This document shows positions 16,021 through 25,406 of a DNA stretch of 61,957 nt, piece after piece (position 1 is the stretch's first letter; each line of letters begins with the position of its first letter). The stretch is from positions 1 through 61,957 of the forward strand of contig JAUIAO010000037.1 of NCBI GenBank assembly GCA_030425425.1. Reading direction: 5' to 3'. A program made the position numbers and the translations under genes. Below the pieces are notes generated by a model that saw nothing but the letters and a program-made list of their open reading frames with translations, had not been told where the DNA came from and ran no database searches. This stretch comes from Bacteroidia bacterium. GTDB lineage: Bacteria; Bacteroidota; Bacteroidia; Cytophagales; Cyclobacteriaceae.

Positions 16021-16758
16021 TTATTTCTGCGATTTTAATTCCTGTGAGATGTGGTTTTTCAATTCAATGATTTCTTCTTCAAGACCAGAAGCAATTTCAG
16101 ATTGGACTTCTGCCAGTCTGGCACTACTTTGTATCATGGAGAGCCACTTCATGTCTTTTAGGATTTTGAAGTCTATAGGCATTCTCGATTTGCCCGGGAA
16201 ATAAGGAACCGAAACAAGATAAAAATTTTGATAGTTGAATGAGATGAATTCCTGAAGCACTACTCCCAAACGCTCATTCCCATATTTTTCATAGTATGGG
16301 ATAGACTGTTCATAATACCTATTGATACTTGACCTAAGAGAGTCGTTGGAAATCAGATCAATCCCTTTGGATTGTAATAGTTGATATCCACCTTTGATTG
16401 GGTTGAAATGTGGGTTTAGTTCCATCAAATAGACAAATGTGCCTAAAGAATCGGTGAAGGTTTCGTCAGAATAGAAAAAAGCCTGTAATGCTGAGTCGGC
16501 CTTCTGAATAACATCATATCCTACCATTTCATCATGTATTTCATATAAGTCATTTTGGAGATCTGCTTTGATTTCAGTCAATATCTTTCGTTCTAACCTG
16601 GATTTCTTTCTATTTTCATTCCAATCATCAATTTGTACGGCGATCAAAATTCCAACCACGACCAACACGATTTCGCCAATTGCATAAAGCAAATAAGAAA
16701 TGACCTTATTGTCTTTAGAAATGAGTTTTCGACGGATATTTCTGAGAAGGAAGAGCAT
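16021..16758 (-). CDS. DUF6090 family protein, array member 6
   Basis: A 245-residue protein with the hallmark DUF6090 start: MLFLLRNIRRKLISKDNKVI, then SYLLYAIGEIVLVVVGILIA, then VQIDDWNENRK. The helical remainder contains FNPIKGGYQLLQSKGIDLIS, matching the array's central motif. It is directly abutted by member 7 (stop at 16759, next base), indicating co-translation. The family is common in marine and soil Bacteroidota and often occurs in tandem groups; its role is unknown. Confidence 0.85.
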   Translation of the reverse strand: MLFLLRNIRRKLISKDNKVISYLLYAIGEIVLVVVGILIAVQIDDWNENRKKSRLERKILTEIKADLQNDLYEIHDEMVGYDVIQKADSALQAFFYSDETFTDSLGTFVYLMELNPHFNPIKGGYQLLQSKGIDLISNDSLRSSINRYYEQSIPYYEKYGNERLGVVLQEFISFNYQNFYLVSVPYFPGKSRMPIDFKILKDMKWLSMIQSSARLAEVQSEIASGLEEEIIELKNHISQELKSQK

Positions 16759-17550
16759 CTATTGAGTGTTTAAATTTCTTTGTAACTTCTGATTGTCATT
16801 CAGGATGTTTCTGAGCATGATATCCCTGATTTGCAGAGTTGCAAGTCTTCTAGTGAGCACTTTATTAAAGTCATCACTATGTCGAAAATTCACATAAACT
16901 TCTTCAATTACTGATTGCAACTCATATGGGGGATCACAAGCTGTGAAAGACTGCTGATCTATACTGCTGGAGTTGACACAGGTTTCCCAGATGTGGGTTT
17001 GGACGCTGATAGGAATAATACCTCTTACAAAATCACGATAAGCTGTGGTTCCTCCCGTAAGATGTTCCAGTTGCTCTGGGTTGTCGATATAATAGGTAGA
17101 TACTTGTTGCAAGACTGAGTCCTTCGCTACATATTGGATCACACTGTTATTTTGAAGTTCGTTATAAGTGGTGACTGTAGCGCGAAAGGGCCAGATTTGA
17201 CTGGTCTGAAATACCTTATATACAAATTCCCATTGGTCATTGAAATCAGAAGTAACCTCCTGATGCAGGTGTGATTCTGCTTCTAAGCCATATTCGTAGA
17301 TGATATCAAAAAACTCGATTCTCTTAGTCAGATTATTCTGATCCGTCTGTAAATCAGAAATTAATCTGGCTCTATACTCTATGCCATCCTGTTTCTTTTT
17401 CCTTTCCTGATTCCAATCATCAATCTGTACCGCGATCAATATTCCCACTACCACCAGAATGATCTCTCCAACAGCATAGAGCAAATAGGAAATTACTTTA
17501 TTGTCTTGTGAGAGCAGTTTGCGGCGGATGTTTCTGAGGAGGAATAGCAT
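16759..17550 (-). CDS. DUF6090 family protein, array member 7 (first in transcript)
   Basis: A 263-residue protein with the DUF6090 anchor (MLFLLRNIRRKLLSQDNKVI, GEIILVVVGILIAVQIDDWN). The C-terminal part is more divergent and includes two Cys residues (HIWETCVNSS and FTACDPPYEL) that could form a disulfide if that part is outside the membrane. It is the most upstream gene, so array transcription probably begins in the 334-bp gap at 17551-17884. No motif suggests catalysis. Confidence 0.82.
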   Translation of the reverse strand: MLFLLRNIRRKLLSQDNKVISYLLYAVGEIILVVVGILIAVQIDDWNQERKKKQDGIEYRARLISDLQTDQNNLTKRIEFFDIIYEYGLEAESHLHQEVTSDFNDQWEFVYKVFQTSQIWPFRATVTTYNELQNNSVIQYVAKDSVLQQVSTYYIDNPEQLEHLTGGTTAYRDFVRGIIPISVQTHIWETCVNSSSIDQQSFTACDPPYELQSVIEEVYVNFRHSDDFNKVLTRRLATLQIRDIMLRNILNDNQKLQRNLNTQ

Positions 17551-17884
17551 TGCTTAGCGGCGATTCTATATTCAATTAATGGCTTGACAATCAGTCAATA
17601 TAATCAAATAATCCTACTAATTTGAAGCAAATGATCTTTCAGTGAAAAACAGTCAGAATTGTGCTGAACAGCGCGTTTGTGATCAATAGATAGAAATCTC
17701 TCATAACCCGAAAAATTCGGGAAAAAGTAATTGAAAAACAGTAACACCTTGACTTACAGAGTGATTGATTCGAAATACCAAAAATAAAATAGCCCTAATT
17801 TGAGCTATCAATTTTTGCAATTTCTTCTCATTGATCACTGAAAATCAATCACTTGAAGCAAACGATATACATTTCTAATTAATA
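17551..17884. other. Divergent intergenic region upstream of the DUF6090 array
   Basis: A 334-bp AT-rich gap between divergent genes. It holds a small perfect hairpin (CCCGAA 17707-17712, loop AAA, TTCGGG 17716-17721), which lacks a following T-run on either strand. No exact TAnnTTTG promoter was found; TACATTTC near 17867-17874 is a one-base mismatch pointing at the acyltransferase. No gene or RNA seen. Confidence 0.4.
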
Positions 17885-18514
17885 ATGCAGGTTAATTCTG
17901 TTATTATTGTTGGCAGATCAAATCAACAGCCAGTGCTCAAAACTCTCTTCAAAGTACTTTTCAAACTTGGTGGCTGGAAGCTTCACCAACCTACTCCTGA
18001 GCAATCATACAACTGTGTGATGGTTGCTGCTCCGCATACCAGCAACTGGGATTTTGTGTATGCTATTAGTGCCATGGATCAGCTCGGTTTGAATCCACGG
18101 TTTACTATTAAAAAGGAGTTCAATGTGCCACCGTTAGGCAACATGATCAGAAATCTGGGTGCGATTTGGATAGACCGAAGCGCTACTAAAAAAGGTGGAA
18201 TGACCGATTTCATGGTGTCGCTCTTTCGGGATTGTGAAGAGCCACTCACCGTGGTGGTGACACCAGAAGGAACCAGATCGCCGGCAAAAAAATGGAAAAC
18301 CGGCTTTTACTATGCCGCGTTGAACGCCAAAGTTCCGATTTGTCTCTCGTTTATGGACTATAAAAACAAAATAACGGGGATTGGTACCTGCTTCATGCCC
18401 ACTGGAGATCTTCAAAAAGACATGGAACACATCATGGAGTTTTACAGTAAAACCCATCCGAAATTCCCGGAGAAGTTTAGTCTGGATGAGCGGTTTTTGC
18501 CGAATACAAAATAA
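17885..18514 (+). CDS. Lysophospholipid acyltransferase-family protein
   Basis: A 209-residue acyltransferase of the PlsC superfamily. The catalytic HxxxxD box is HTSNWDF (about residues 52-58) and the substrate motif is TPEGTRSPAKKWKTGFYY (about 123-140). Such short forms acylate lysophospholipids or ornithine-type lipids at the inner membrane; the acceptor here is unknown. Length is on the short side for PlsC but normal for this subgroup. It converges with the hydrolase gene 11 bp downstream. Confidence 0.87.
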   Translation: MQVNSVIIVGRSNQQPVLKTLFKVLFKLGGWKLHQPTPEQSYNCVMVAAPHTSNWDFVYAISAMDQLGLNPRFTIKKEFNVPPLGNMIRNLGAIWIDRSATKKGGMTDFMVSLFRDCEEPLTVVVTPEGTRSPAKKWKTGFYYAALNAKVPICLSFMDYKNKITGIGTCFMPTGDLQKDMEHIMEFYSKTHPKFPEKFSLDERFLPNTK

Positions 18515-18525
18515 CAATCAAAACT

Positions 18526-19446
18526 TTAATGTGGTGACTGAATTATAAAAGCTTTCACCTCATACTCCTTCAAAAATTCATCAATCAACCATCCGTACCG
18601 GTCTGGAAAATCCTGTACATCTGCACAGTGGAGTGAACCCCAGCTCGTATGGTGAAAAGTGAGAATATCAGGGTTCATCGCAGCGGCTATTTCTACAGAT
18701 TGCCGTGAGGAGGTGGCCTGGTCTGTTTGCGAGTGGATCAAAAGTACAGGTACCTGAATGTCCCTGGCTTTTTCCAGGCTACTCGTTTCAGAAACTTCAA
18801 AATCCGCACGCCATTCTACCAGCCAGTATATCATCGGCGTGAATACGCGTATCCATGAGCCGAATTGCCGCTCGCCTCGTTCCATGGCAGCAGCGTCCAG
18901 GTCTTTGAAAGGAGAATCAGCAAGGATAAATGCCAAATCGTCTATCTGTGCTCCTGCCTGCAAAACAGTAGCCGCACCCCAGGAAGCACCCACCCAGCCA
19001 ATTTCTTCATTTTTCAGATCAGTAATCTGACGAAAAAGCTCATGTGCTTTCAACAAATCGCCCGATTCCAATACTCCAAAGGTGCCGTATTTGCCCTCAC
19101 TCTCGCCATGAGCACGGTGATCATACATCATTACATCGCATCCTCGCACCCAAAAGTAAGGCATCCAAAAACGCATACTGTATCTGTTGTTGTTATGTCC
19201 ATGAGTGAGGATCACGCCACAGTCTACCGAGTCATTAGGGTTTTCAAAAAGCCATCCCTTTAGCATCAGGCCATCATCCGTCTGGAAATTAACTTCTTTC
19301 ATTTCTCCATATCGTTCTCCAAGCACCGAAGGATCCTCCAGGCCCCTATGCCATGTTCCAATGATCATGGAGGAAAAGATATAGCTGATACCTATATACA
19401 GCAGTATCAAAATCCCCGAAAACCAAAAGAGAAACTTTTTACGCAT
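18526..19446 (-). CDS. Membrane-anchored alpha/beta hydrolase
   Basis: A 306-residue protein with an N-terminal membrane segment (about 5-30) and an alpha/beta-hydrolase domain. The visible elements are LTHGHNNNRYSMRFW (oxyanion region), GWVGASWGAATV with nucleophile Ser in GASWG, and late LLIHSQTDQATS and GSLHCAD supplying the Asp and His. Membrane-anchored members are usually esterases of the BAAT/YqkD type. It is in the same direction as the transporter gene, which ends 9 bp upstream of its start, so they likely form an operon. Confidence 0.85.
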   Translation of the reverse strand: MRKKFLFWFSGILILLYIGISYIFSSMIIGTWHRGLEDPSVLGERYGEMKEVNFQTDDGLMLKGWLFENPNDSVDCGVILTHGHNNNRYSMRFWMPYFWVRGCDVMMYDHRAHGESEGKYGTFGVLESGDLLKAHELFRQITDLKNEEIGWVGASWGAATVLQAGAQIDDLAFILADSPFKDLDAAAMERGERQFGSWIRVFTPMIYWLVEWRADFEVSETSSLEKARDIQVPVLLIHSQTDQATSSRQSVEIAAAMNPDILTFHHTSWGSLHCADVQDFPDRYGWLIDEFLKEYEVKAFIIQSPH

Positions 19447-19455
19447 GGTGGGAAT

Positions 19456-20946
19456 TTAAATCAGGTAAAGGTCTGCGTAAAGCAAAATTGCACTCATCAC
19501 CGCCAGCATGGCCAGCAAAGGCCATAGAAACTTAATCCAGGTAGAATAGGTCACATTGACCATCGCCAGAGAAGGCAATATCATTCCGGTAGGAGCAATC
19601 ATAAACATCATTCCGGTTCCAAACAGGTAAGCTGTCACGATAGTTTCTGCCGGCACATTGGCGATTACGCCCAATCCTGACATGATCGGCATAGATACCA
19701 CCGCTAGTCCACTGGAAGAAGAGATAAAGAATGTCAGCACAAAAAATACCAACATCAATGATACCACAAAGAGGAAAGGAGGCATTCCCTCTACCCACCC
19801 TGAAGCACTGTGGAGGATGGTGTCTATAATGAGACCATCATTCATAATGATGGTTACTCCTCGGGCAATACCGATGATCAGTGAAACGCCTATCAGGTCA
19901 GCCGCACCCTGGATAAATGTTTTGATGAAATCAGATTCCTTGATGCGCATGATAAAAGCAGACAGAATGCTGGAAGCCAGAAAGATGGCTGACATCTCCT
20001 CCATCCACCAGCCGTACTTTGACACCCCGATCACCATGATGATGAATGTAGAGAGGAATATGATCAGTAATAAGGAGTTTTTAAAGTCAAGATTTACACC
20101 CTCCTTATGTTCCATTTTGAAGGGAGATGCTGTCTTACCCTGTAGTTTGGTCACCAGAGATAGTTCAGGATTTTTCTTCACTTTGCTGCCATAGCGGATG
20201 ATATAAATACCGCTGAGAATCAGTGTAGTACCCAGGGCTATGAATCTGACGATAATGCCAGTGGTCCAGGAAACACCAGCAGTATCTGAAGCAATAATGG
20301 ACGCAAAAGGGTTGGTAGTAGATGCCATTTGACCAATGTGTACACCCACAAACACCACGGCAATCGGGATCAACAGGTCATACCCTGCAATCAGAAAGGC
20401 AGGCACTAAAACCGGATAAAATGCTATGGTCTCTTCGGACATCCCGAAGGATGTGCCTCCGGCAGCCATCAAAATGAGCAGTAAGACAATCAGTACACTT
20501 TCTTTTCCTTGAAGCTTTTGGGTGAGTGATGCAATCCCTATCTCCAAAACACCAGATTCATTAAAAACGGCAATGAACCCTCCAATGATCAGAACCAGTA
20601 TAATGATGTCAGCAGCTTCGATCATTCCTTTGATTGGAGCAAGGAATATGGCGATGAGTCCTTGCGGTTTTTTCTCCATTCGCTGATAAGTATTCGGAAC
20701 GGTCACTGGCTTGAATATGTCACCATTGGTGAATTTTGACAGCTCAATTCTGATTCCCAATTCGTCCAGCGTCTCTTGAGTCGCTGGTTTCGTTTCTGTG
20801 TTTTTAGGCCCTTCGATTAGAAACTTTCCATCACTGTAGCTGATAGCGTCATACTTTCCAGCCGGAAGTATCCAGGTGCCAATGGCAGCCAATATGAGTA
20901 CCAAAAAAATAATGGTGTGGGGTGAAAGCAATTTGCGGTTCTTCAT
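19456..20946 (-). CDS. YfcC-family transporter (C4-dicarboxylate anaerobic carrier superfamily)
   Basis: A 496-residue membrane protein with about 11-12 segments. Early on it has the periplasmic loop typical of the family (GKYDAISYSDGKFLIEGP) and the signature MAAGGTSFGMSEETIAFYP, followed by GMMFMIAPTGMILPSLAMV near the end. YfcC-type carriers are annotated as short-chain fatty acid, arginine/ornithine or basic amino acid exchangers; the substrate is not decidable here. Likely co-transcribed with the hydrolase downstream. Its upstream region holds REP-like palindromes. Confidence 0.87.
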   Translation of the reverse strand: MKNRKLLSPHTIIFLVLILAAIGTWILPAGKYDAISYSDGKFLIEGPKNTETKPATQETLDELGIRIELSKFTNGDIFKPVTVPNTYQRMEKKPQGLIAIFLAPIKGMIEAADIIILVLIIGGFIAVFNESGVLEIGIASLTQKLQGKESVLIVLLLILMAAGGTSFGMSEETIAFYPVLVPAFLIAGYDLLIPIAVVFVGVHIGQMASTTNPFASIIASDTAGVSWTTGIIVRFIALGTTLILSGIYIIRYGSKVKKNPELSLVTKLQGKTASPFKMEHKEGVNLDFKNSLLLIIFLSTFIIMVIGVSKYGWWMEEMSAIFLASSILSAFIMRIKESDFIKTFIQGAADLIGVSLIIGIARGVTIIMNDGLIIDTILHSASGWVEGMPPFLFVVSLMLVFFVLTFFISSSSGLAVVSMPIMSGLGVIANVPAETIVTAYLFGTGMMFMIAPTGMILPSLAMVNVTYSTWIKFLWPLLAMLAVMSAILLYADLYLI

Positions 20947-21000
20947 GGGTTGACTTGAGTGTTTGTGTTTTCTCTACTATAGTTTGTGTTTTCCTGCCAA

Positions 21001-21054
21001 GGATTGTGTCTCCACAATCCAGTAATTGTTTCGATTAGTGAGGACACTAATCGA
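21001..21054. repeat. REP-like element, copy 1 (two hairpins)
   Basis: Two perfect hairpins in tandem: GGATTGTG / CACAATCC with loop TCTC (21001-21020), then TCGATTAGTG / CACTAATCGA with loop AGGA (21031-21054). Copy 2 differs at only three positions. Confidence 0.75.
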
Positions 21055-21199
21055 GACAAAGAACCCTCTAGTGGGATTCAAAATCCCAAGATAATTGATT
21101 GTGTGCAAAGACAATTCAATCAATACTGAGCATTACGATAATTCTTTATAAACGGAACTAAAAGACCCAACAGGTAGCAATTCATTCTTTGTCTGCGAT

Positions 21200-21253
21200 G
21201 GATTGTGTCCCCACAATCCATTAATTGTTTCGATTAGTGAGGACGCTAATCGA
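21200..21253. repeat. REP-like element, copy 2 (two hairpins)
   Basis: Same two-hairpin structure as copy 1, with loop TCCC in the first hairpin and one G-for-A change in the second stem (CGCTAATCGA). It lies 199 bp from copy 1. The loop and wobble-compatible changes suggest the stems are what is conserved. Confidence 0.75.
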
Positions 21254-21429
21254 AGCAAGCAAGTGTCTGGTTGCTGATTCGGGTAGCCAATTCATTCTTT
21301 TTGGTGTCCTAAAATCGTACTTCCCTTTCTTTTGATTTCAATAGTTTCTGTTTTCCCCCCTTATGTATTTCCTTACTATTAGGTTCATTTCTTAAAATGT
21401 CAACCCATTCATTTTCAGCTTTTTACAAA

Positions 21430-24400
21430 ATGCATTTCATGGCCTTTTACGTCCGAAACTCCTTTCTCATCTCCAGAAAAAATTATCTGTTTATCACCTT
21501 GTTTTGCTTTGGAATGATCTCTACTGTTTCTGCACAGGATGAGAATGTGTTCATGAAAGGAGCTGAAGACTATGATGAGATCACAGCTGGTAGCGGAAGC
21601 AAAGCTGGAGACAAGTGGGTTCTGGCCAATGACATAGCCAATTATGTAGGAGATGGATTCATGCGTGCGGATATGAATCAAGGTGATGGAGACACCAATA
21701 GTGCTGAGCAGTATAGCGCACGCATCACTTACAACATTGATTTTGAGCAGGCAGGCACATATTATCTCTGGGCAAGAATCATGTTTTTTGACGGTAGCTC
21801 AGATTCTTTCTTTTATGGTATCAATGGTGACATCATTGATCGTCTAGATGGAGCCACGTATGACCAATGGGTCTGGGAGCCGGGCAATCAGGAGGTCACG
21901 ATCAGCTCAGCAGGCACCTATACACTGGACATCATCCAGCGTGAGCCGGATGCTTTGATAGATCATATCATCGTTACGATGAATGCCAGCTATGACCCGG
22001 AACTGGATGACTCCTGGCAGGAACAATCAGATCCCGTAGCGGTAGAGGGACTGATCATTACAGAACTAATGGCCTCCAATGCCAATACGCTTTATGATCC
22101 TCAGTATTATAATTTCTCAGATTGGGTGGAGGTTTACAATGACAGTGATAGCGCTATTCTACTTTCCAATTGCTTTTTGTCAGATGATGAGTCAAACTTG
22201 AAAAATTCGAGACTTCCTGTTGTTAGTCTAGAACCCGGGCAGTACTATCTGATTTATTGTGATAAAGAATCTTCTGTCGGGCACGCCAATTTTGGGATTA
22301 GTTCAGAAGGAGAAACTTTATATCTGTCTGATGGTGCTGGAAACGTTCTGGATAAGGTCAAATTCAAAGAGCAATACACAGACATTTCTTACGGACGCAA
22401 TGCTGAAGATGAATGGGTCTATTGTATCAATCCTACTCCTGGAAAAGCCAATGATGAACTTTCTGGAGATGGTCAGGCAAAAAAAGTGAAATTTGATGTG
22501 GATGCAGGCGCTTATTCCTCTACTGCGACTATCAATCTATCTGGTGAAGATATCAGATATACACTGGATGGTAGTGAGCCTACTTCTGAGTCTGCCACTT
22601 ACAGTGAAGCAATCACTGTTTCTTCCACTAAAGTGATAAAAACCAAGTCTTTTGACTCAGATAAGCTACCGTCAAAAACCACTGCAAACACTTATTTTAT
22701 TAATGAACATGAATTTACTCTTCCGGTAATATCACTTTCTTTCAATCCAGAGTATTTCTATGATCCAGTGATTGGCATACATGTGGAAGGTACAAATGGC
22801 TCTACAGGTAACTGTGGTAGTGTGGCTAACTGGAATCAGAACTGGGAAAGAGCAGCCTTTTTAGAATACTTCGATGCAAATGGTGAAAAACAGATTTCTC
22901 AGTCAATAGGTATTAAAATTGGAGGCGGTTGTACCCGGGGCAGGGATCAAAAATCACTATCACTGTATGCCAGAGACAAGTATGGAGATGGTGATTTTGA
23001 TTACAAATTCTTTGCTCATAAACCATATATCAATCATGAAAGCTCCCTGCTTCTCAGAAACTCCGGCAATGATCAGGACCTGACATTGCTGCGCGATGCA
23101 TTCATTCAAGAGCTTGTCAGATATGCTGTAGATATAGACTGTCAGTCATATCAACCTACAGCGGTTTACCTGAATGGAGATTATCATGGTGTGATGAACC
23201 TTCGGGAGAAGCTTGATGAAGACTATTTCGATGCGAACTATCACATCAAGAGTAGTGAAGTAGATTTTCTGGAAAGAAACCTGATGATCATCAGAGGTTC
23301 GGCAGATGCTGCAACGAATCTTCTGAGCTTTGCGGAGGGTAATGACATTGCAAGTGATGAGGTATATAAGCAAGTGTCAGAAGAAATCGACATCAATTCT
23401 TTCATCGATTATTTTGCGATTGAGTTGTATATGGGAAATACAGATTGGCCAGGTAACAACCTCAAATTTTGGAAACCGAAAAACTACGGAAAATGGCGAT
23501 GGATACTTTTTGATACGGATTATGGCTTTGGGTTTCGGAGAACTGCTCCAGACGTAGGTCTTTTTGATGCCATGAGTGGAAGGGGAGATTATTCAGTCTC
23601 ACTTTTCAACCGATTAATGGAAAACCCTGATTTTGAGGAAGCATTCCAAAAAAGAATCGTCACACTTATGCATACCGTCTTTTCTCCAGACAATTGCGAC
23701 CTGATCCTGGATAGTATGTCATCGGTCATCGATCAGGAAATCCGATACAACCAGGCAGAATTTGGAAGAACCTATCAGAACTGGCTGGATCAGCTGGAGA
23801 TTTTGCGTAAGCAGACTCATGACCGATATAGGTTCATGCTCTCTGAAGTGCCGGGCACTTTAAACCTCTCCAATCCAGTGAACATTACGATTGATAATGA
23901 TAGTCCTCAGCAGGGGAAAGTAAAGCTGAATGGCGTGACAATCCAGAATTACCCGGTCAGTGTGACTACTGATCAATCTCTTTCCGCAGAAATAGAGGCG
24001 ATTCCCGAGAAAGGTTATGAATTTGATCATTGGGAAAGTACCGGATATACCGAGTACGTTCAGGTACTGCCGCTCGGTGACACATGGAAATATCTCGATG
24101 GTGCTACGGCATATCCGTCTAATTGGAATCAGACCACTTTTGATGATAGCAGCTGGTCATCAGGGCAGGCACAGCTTGGCTATGGAGACGGAGATGAAAA
24201 TACGGTGATTTCTTACGGAGGTAATGGCTCTTCTAAAATTCCTACTTATCTATTCAGAAAAACGATCAACATTACGGATGTGGATCAGTTGGAGAATCTC
24301 CAGCTTGGATTGGTCGCTGACGATGGAGGCATAGTCTATATCAATGGACAGGAAGTGTTTCGAAACAATATGAACAGTGTTACTGCTTCATTTAGCGACT

Positions 24401-25371
24401 ATGCCGCAGGTACAGTTAGAGGAGAAAACAGTGTGGTTTCCACCGATCTGGATGCTTCAGTCTTGGTAGAAGGTGAAAATGTAATTGCTGTAGAAGTGCA
24501 TCAGGCTAGTGGGACCAGCAGCGATGTGAGTTTTGATCTGAATATGAGCTATAGCATCACTCATGATGCGGAATCCACTGAACTTGGAACTTCCCGTGTA
24601 TTGGCTTTTGCCAATAGTTCTGATTTGGGAATTGTGCCTGTTTTTAAATCCACCGCAGGATTGAATGGGATTTATATCAATGAAATTGCCTCTGAAGGCA
24701 AAGAGCTGACAGATGAGTATGGTGAGGATACAGGCTACATCGAGCTTTATAACCCTTCCGATGTTGATGCTGTGCTGTATGGATTTTTCTTATCGGATGA
24801 TGATGACAATTATCAGCGATTTTCCATTCCGGATTCTACGGTGATACCAGCCAAAGGCTTCCTGCTTTTTTACACAGATGGCAATACTTTACAAGGGCCA
24901 AACCACACCAATTTTGAATTGAATGAAGATGGAGATGAAGTGTATTTATATCAAATGGTGAGCACAGACTTTCTGGAAGTGGATAAAGTGGAAATAGATG
25001 ATCTTCCTAAAGGGTTCAGTTACGGCCGGTTCACAGATGGTACAGGCGCCTTGCAGCATATGAATCAAACTCCTGGAGCGGCCAATGACGGAGAAGCGGT
25101 AGATATCGGGGCAGTTTCTGCACCAATGAATAAAACTTTAAATATTTATCCCAACCCGACTATTGGCACGGTTACAATAGACATTCCTAATACAAGTCAA
25201 AGGATATGCATTCGTGTGTTGGACTTTGCAGGAAAAGAGATATTGCCGGAAGTTTGGCTGAATCAGTCAGACAATCAACTGAACCTCTCCAACCAGCAAA
25301 ACGGCTTTTATTTTTTACAGGTTTATGCTGATGGAGAGCTGATGAAAACTCACAAATTGGTTCTTAAATAA
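21430..25371 (+). CDS. Type IX-secreted CotH-kinase protein with lamin-tail domains
   Basis: About 1313 residues (numbering from the longer in-frame start at 21397). A signal peptide ends near ISTVSAQ. In order: carbohydrate-binding-like N-terminal domain (to about 200), lamin-tail domain (about 218-330), chitobiase C-terminal-like segment (YTLDGSEPTSESATYS, about 388), CotH domain (about 438-815) with LNGDYHGVMNLREKLDEDYF and WILFDTDYGFG, galactose-binding-like domain (about 885-1060), second lamin-tail domain (about 1091-1210) and a type IX sorting tail from NIYPNPTIGTVT (about 1249). CotH domains are atypical kinases; the DxD-like DTDYG fits. It is an outer-surface or secreted protein. ATG 21430 is preferred because it gives a shorter signal-peptide n-region. 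Confidence 0.9.
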   Translation: MHFMAFYVRNSFLISRKNYLFITLFCFGMISTVSAQDENVFMKGAEDYDEITAGSGSKAGDKWVLANDIANYVGDGFMRADMNQGDGDTNSAEQYSARITYNIDFEQAGTYYLWARIMFFDGSSDSFFYGINGDIIDRLDGATYDQWVWEPGNQEVTISSAGTYTLDIIQREPDALIDHIIVTMNASYDPELDDSWQEQSDPVAVEGLIITELMASNANTLYDPQYYNFSDWVEVYNDSDSAILLSNCFLSDDESNLKNSRLPVVSLEPGQYYLIYCDKESSVGHANFGISSEGETLYLSDGAGNVLDKVKFKEQYTDISYGRNAEDEWVYCINPTPGKANDELSGDGQAKKVKFDVDAGAYSSTATINLSGEDIRYTLDGSEPTSESATYSEAITVSSTKVIKTKSFDSDKLPSKTTANTYFINEHEFTLPVISLSFNPEYFYDPVIGIHVEGTNGSTGNCGSVANWNQNWERAAFLEYFDANGEKQISQSIGIKIGGGCTRGRDQKSLSLYARDKYGDGDFDYKFFAHKPYINHESSLLLRNSGNDQDLTLLRDAFIQELVRYAVDIDCQSYQPTAVYLNGDYHGVMNLREKLDEDYFDANYHIKSSEVDFLERNLMIIRGSADAATNLLSFAEGNDIASDEVYKQVSEEIDINSFIDYFAIELYMGNTDWPGNNLKFWKPKNYGKWRWILFDTDYGFGFRRTAPDVGLFDAMSGRGDYSVSLFNRLMENPDFEEAFQKRIVTLMHTVFSPDNCDLILDSMSSVIDQEIRYNQAEFGRTYQNWLDQLEILRKQTHDRYRFMLSEVPGTLNLSNPVNITIDNDSPQQGKVKLNGVTIQNYPVSVTTDQSLSAEIEAIPEKGYEFDHWESTGYTEYVQVLPLGDTWKYLDGATAYPSNWNQTTFDDSSWSSGQAQLGYGDGDENTVISYGGNGSSKIPTYLFRKTINITDVDQLENLQLGLVADDGGIVYINGQEVFRNNMNSVTASFSDYAAGTVRGENSVVSTDLDASVLVEGENVIAVEVHQASGTSSDVSFDLNMSYSITHDAESTELGTSRVLAFANSSDLGIVPVFKSTAGLNGIYINEIASEGKELTDEYGEDTGYIELYNPSDVDAVLYGFFLSDDDDNYQRFSIPDSTVIPAKGFLLFYTDGNTLQGPNHTNFELNEDGDEVYLYQMVSTDFLEVDKVEIDDLPKGFSYGRFTDGTGALQHMNQTPGAANDGEAVDIGAVSAPMNKTLNIYPNPTIGTVTIDIPNTSQRICIRVLDFAGKEILPEVWLNQSDNQLNLSNQQNGFYFLQVYADGELMKTHKLVLK

Positions 25372-25382
25372 TATTCTTCGCC

Positions 25383-25406
25383 TCGATTAGTGTCCACACT
25401 AATTAT
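25383..25406. repeat. REP-like half element, copy 3
   Basis: TCGATTAGTG, loop TCCA, then CACTAATTAT: the second hairpin of the two upstream elements with a different loop and a decayed outer stem. It sits 12 bp after the CotH gene, so related palindromes flank that gene on both sides. Confidence 0.55.

Larger units (their letters stand above)
20947..21396. other. 450-bp divergent intergenic region with REP-like repeats
   Basis: Contains two 54-bp palindromic elements (21001-21054 and 21200-21253) listed separately. A further imperfect palindrome follows GATTGTGTG at about 21097-21125. The stretch TAGC(C)AATTCATTCTTT also occurs twice (about 21175 and 21287), so the region has probably grown by local duplication. 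No gene or clear promoter motif seen. Confidence 0.6.

Noticed and set aside
12168-17550. Recent tandem amplification or gene conversion as origin of the identical DUF6090 anchors
   Set aside because: Members 2 and 3 differ synonymously at 13 of 36 codons while the protein segment is identical, which indicates old copies under selection.
17707-17721. CCCGAA/TTCGGG hairpin as a terminator
   Set aside because: The stem is only six pairs, has A-rich rather than T-rich flanks on the plus strand, and lies between divergent genes where no terminator is expected.
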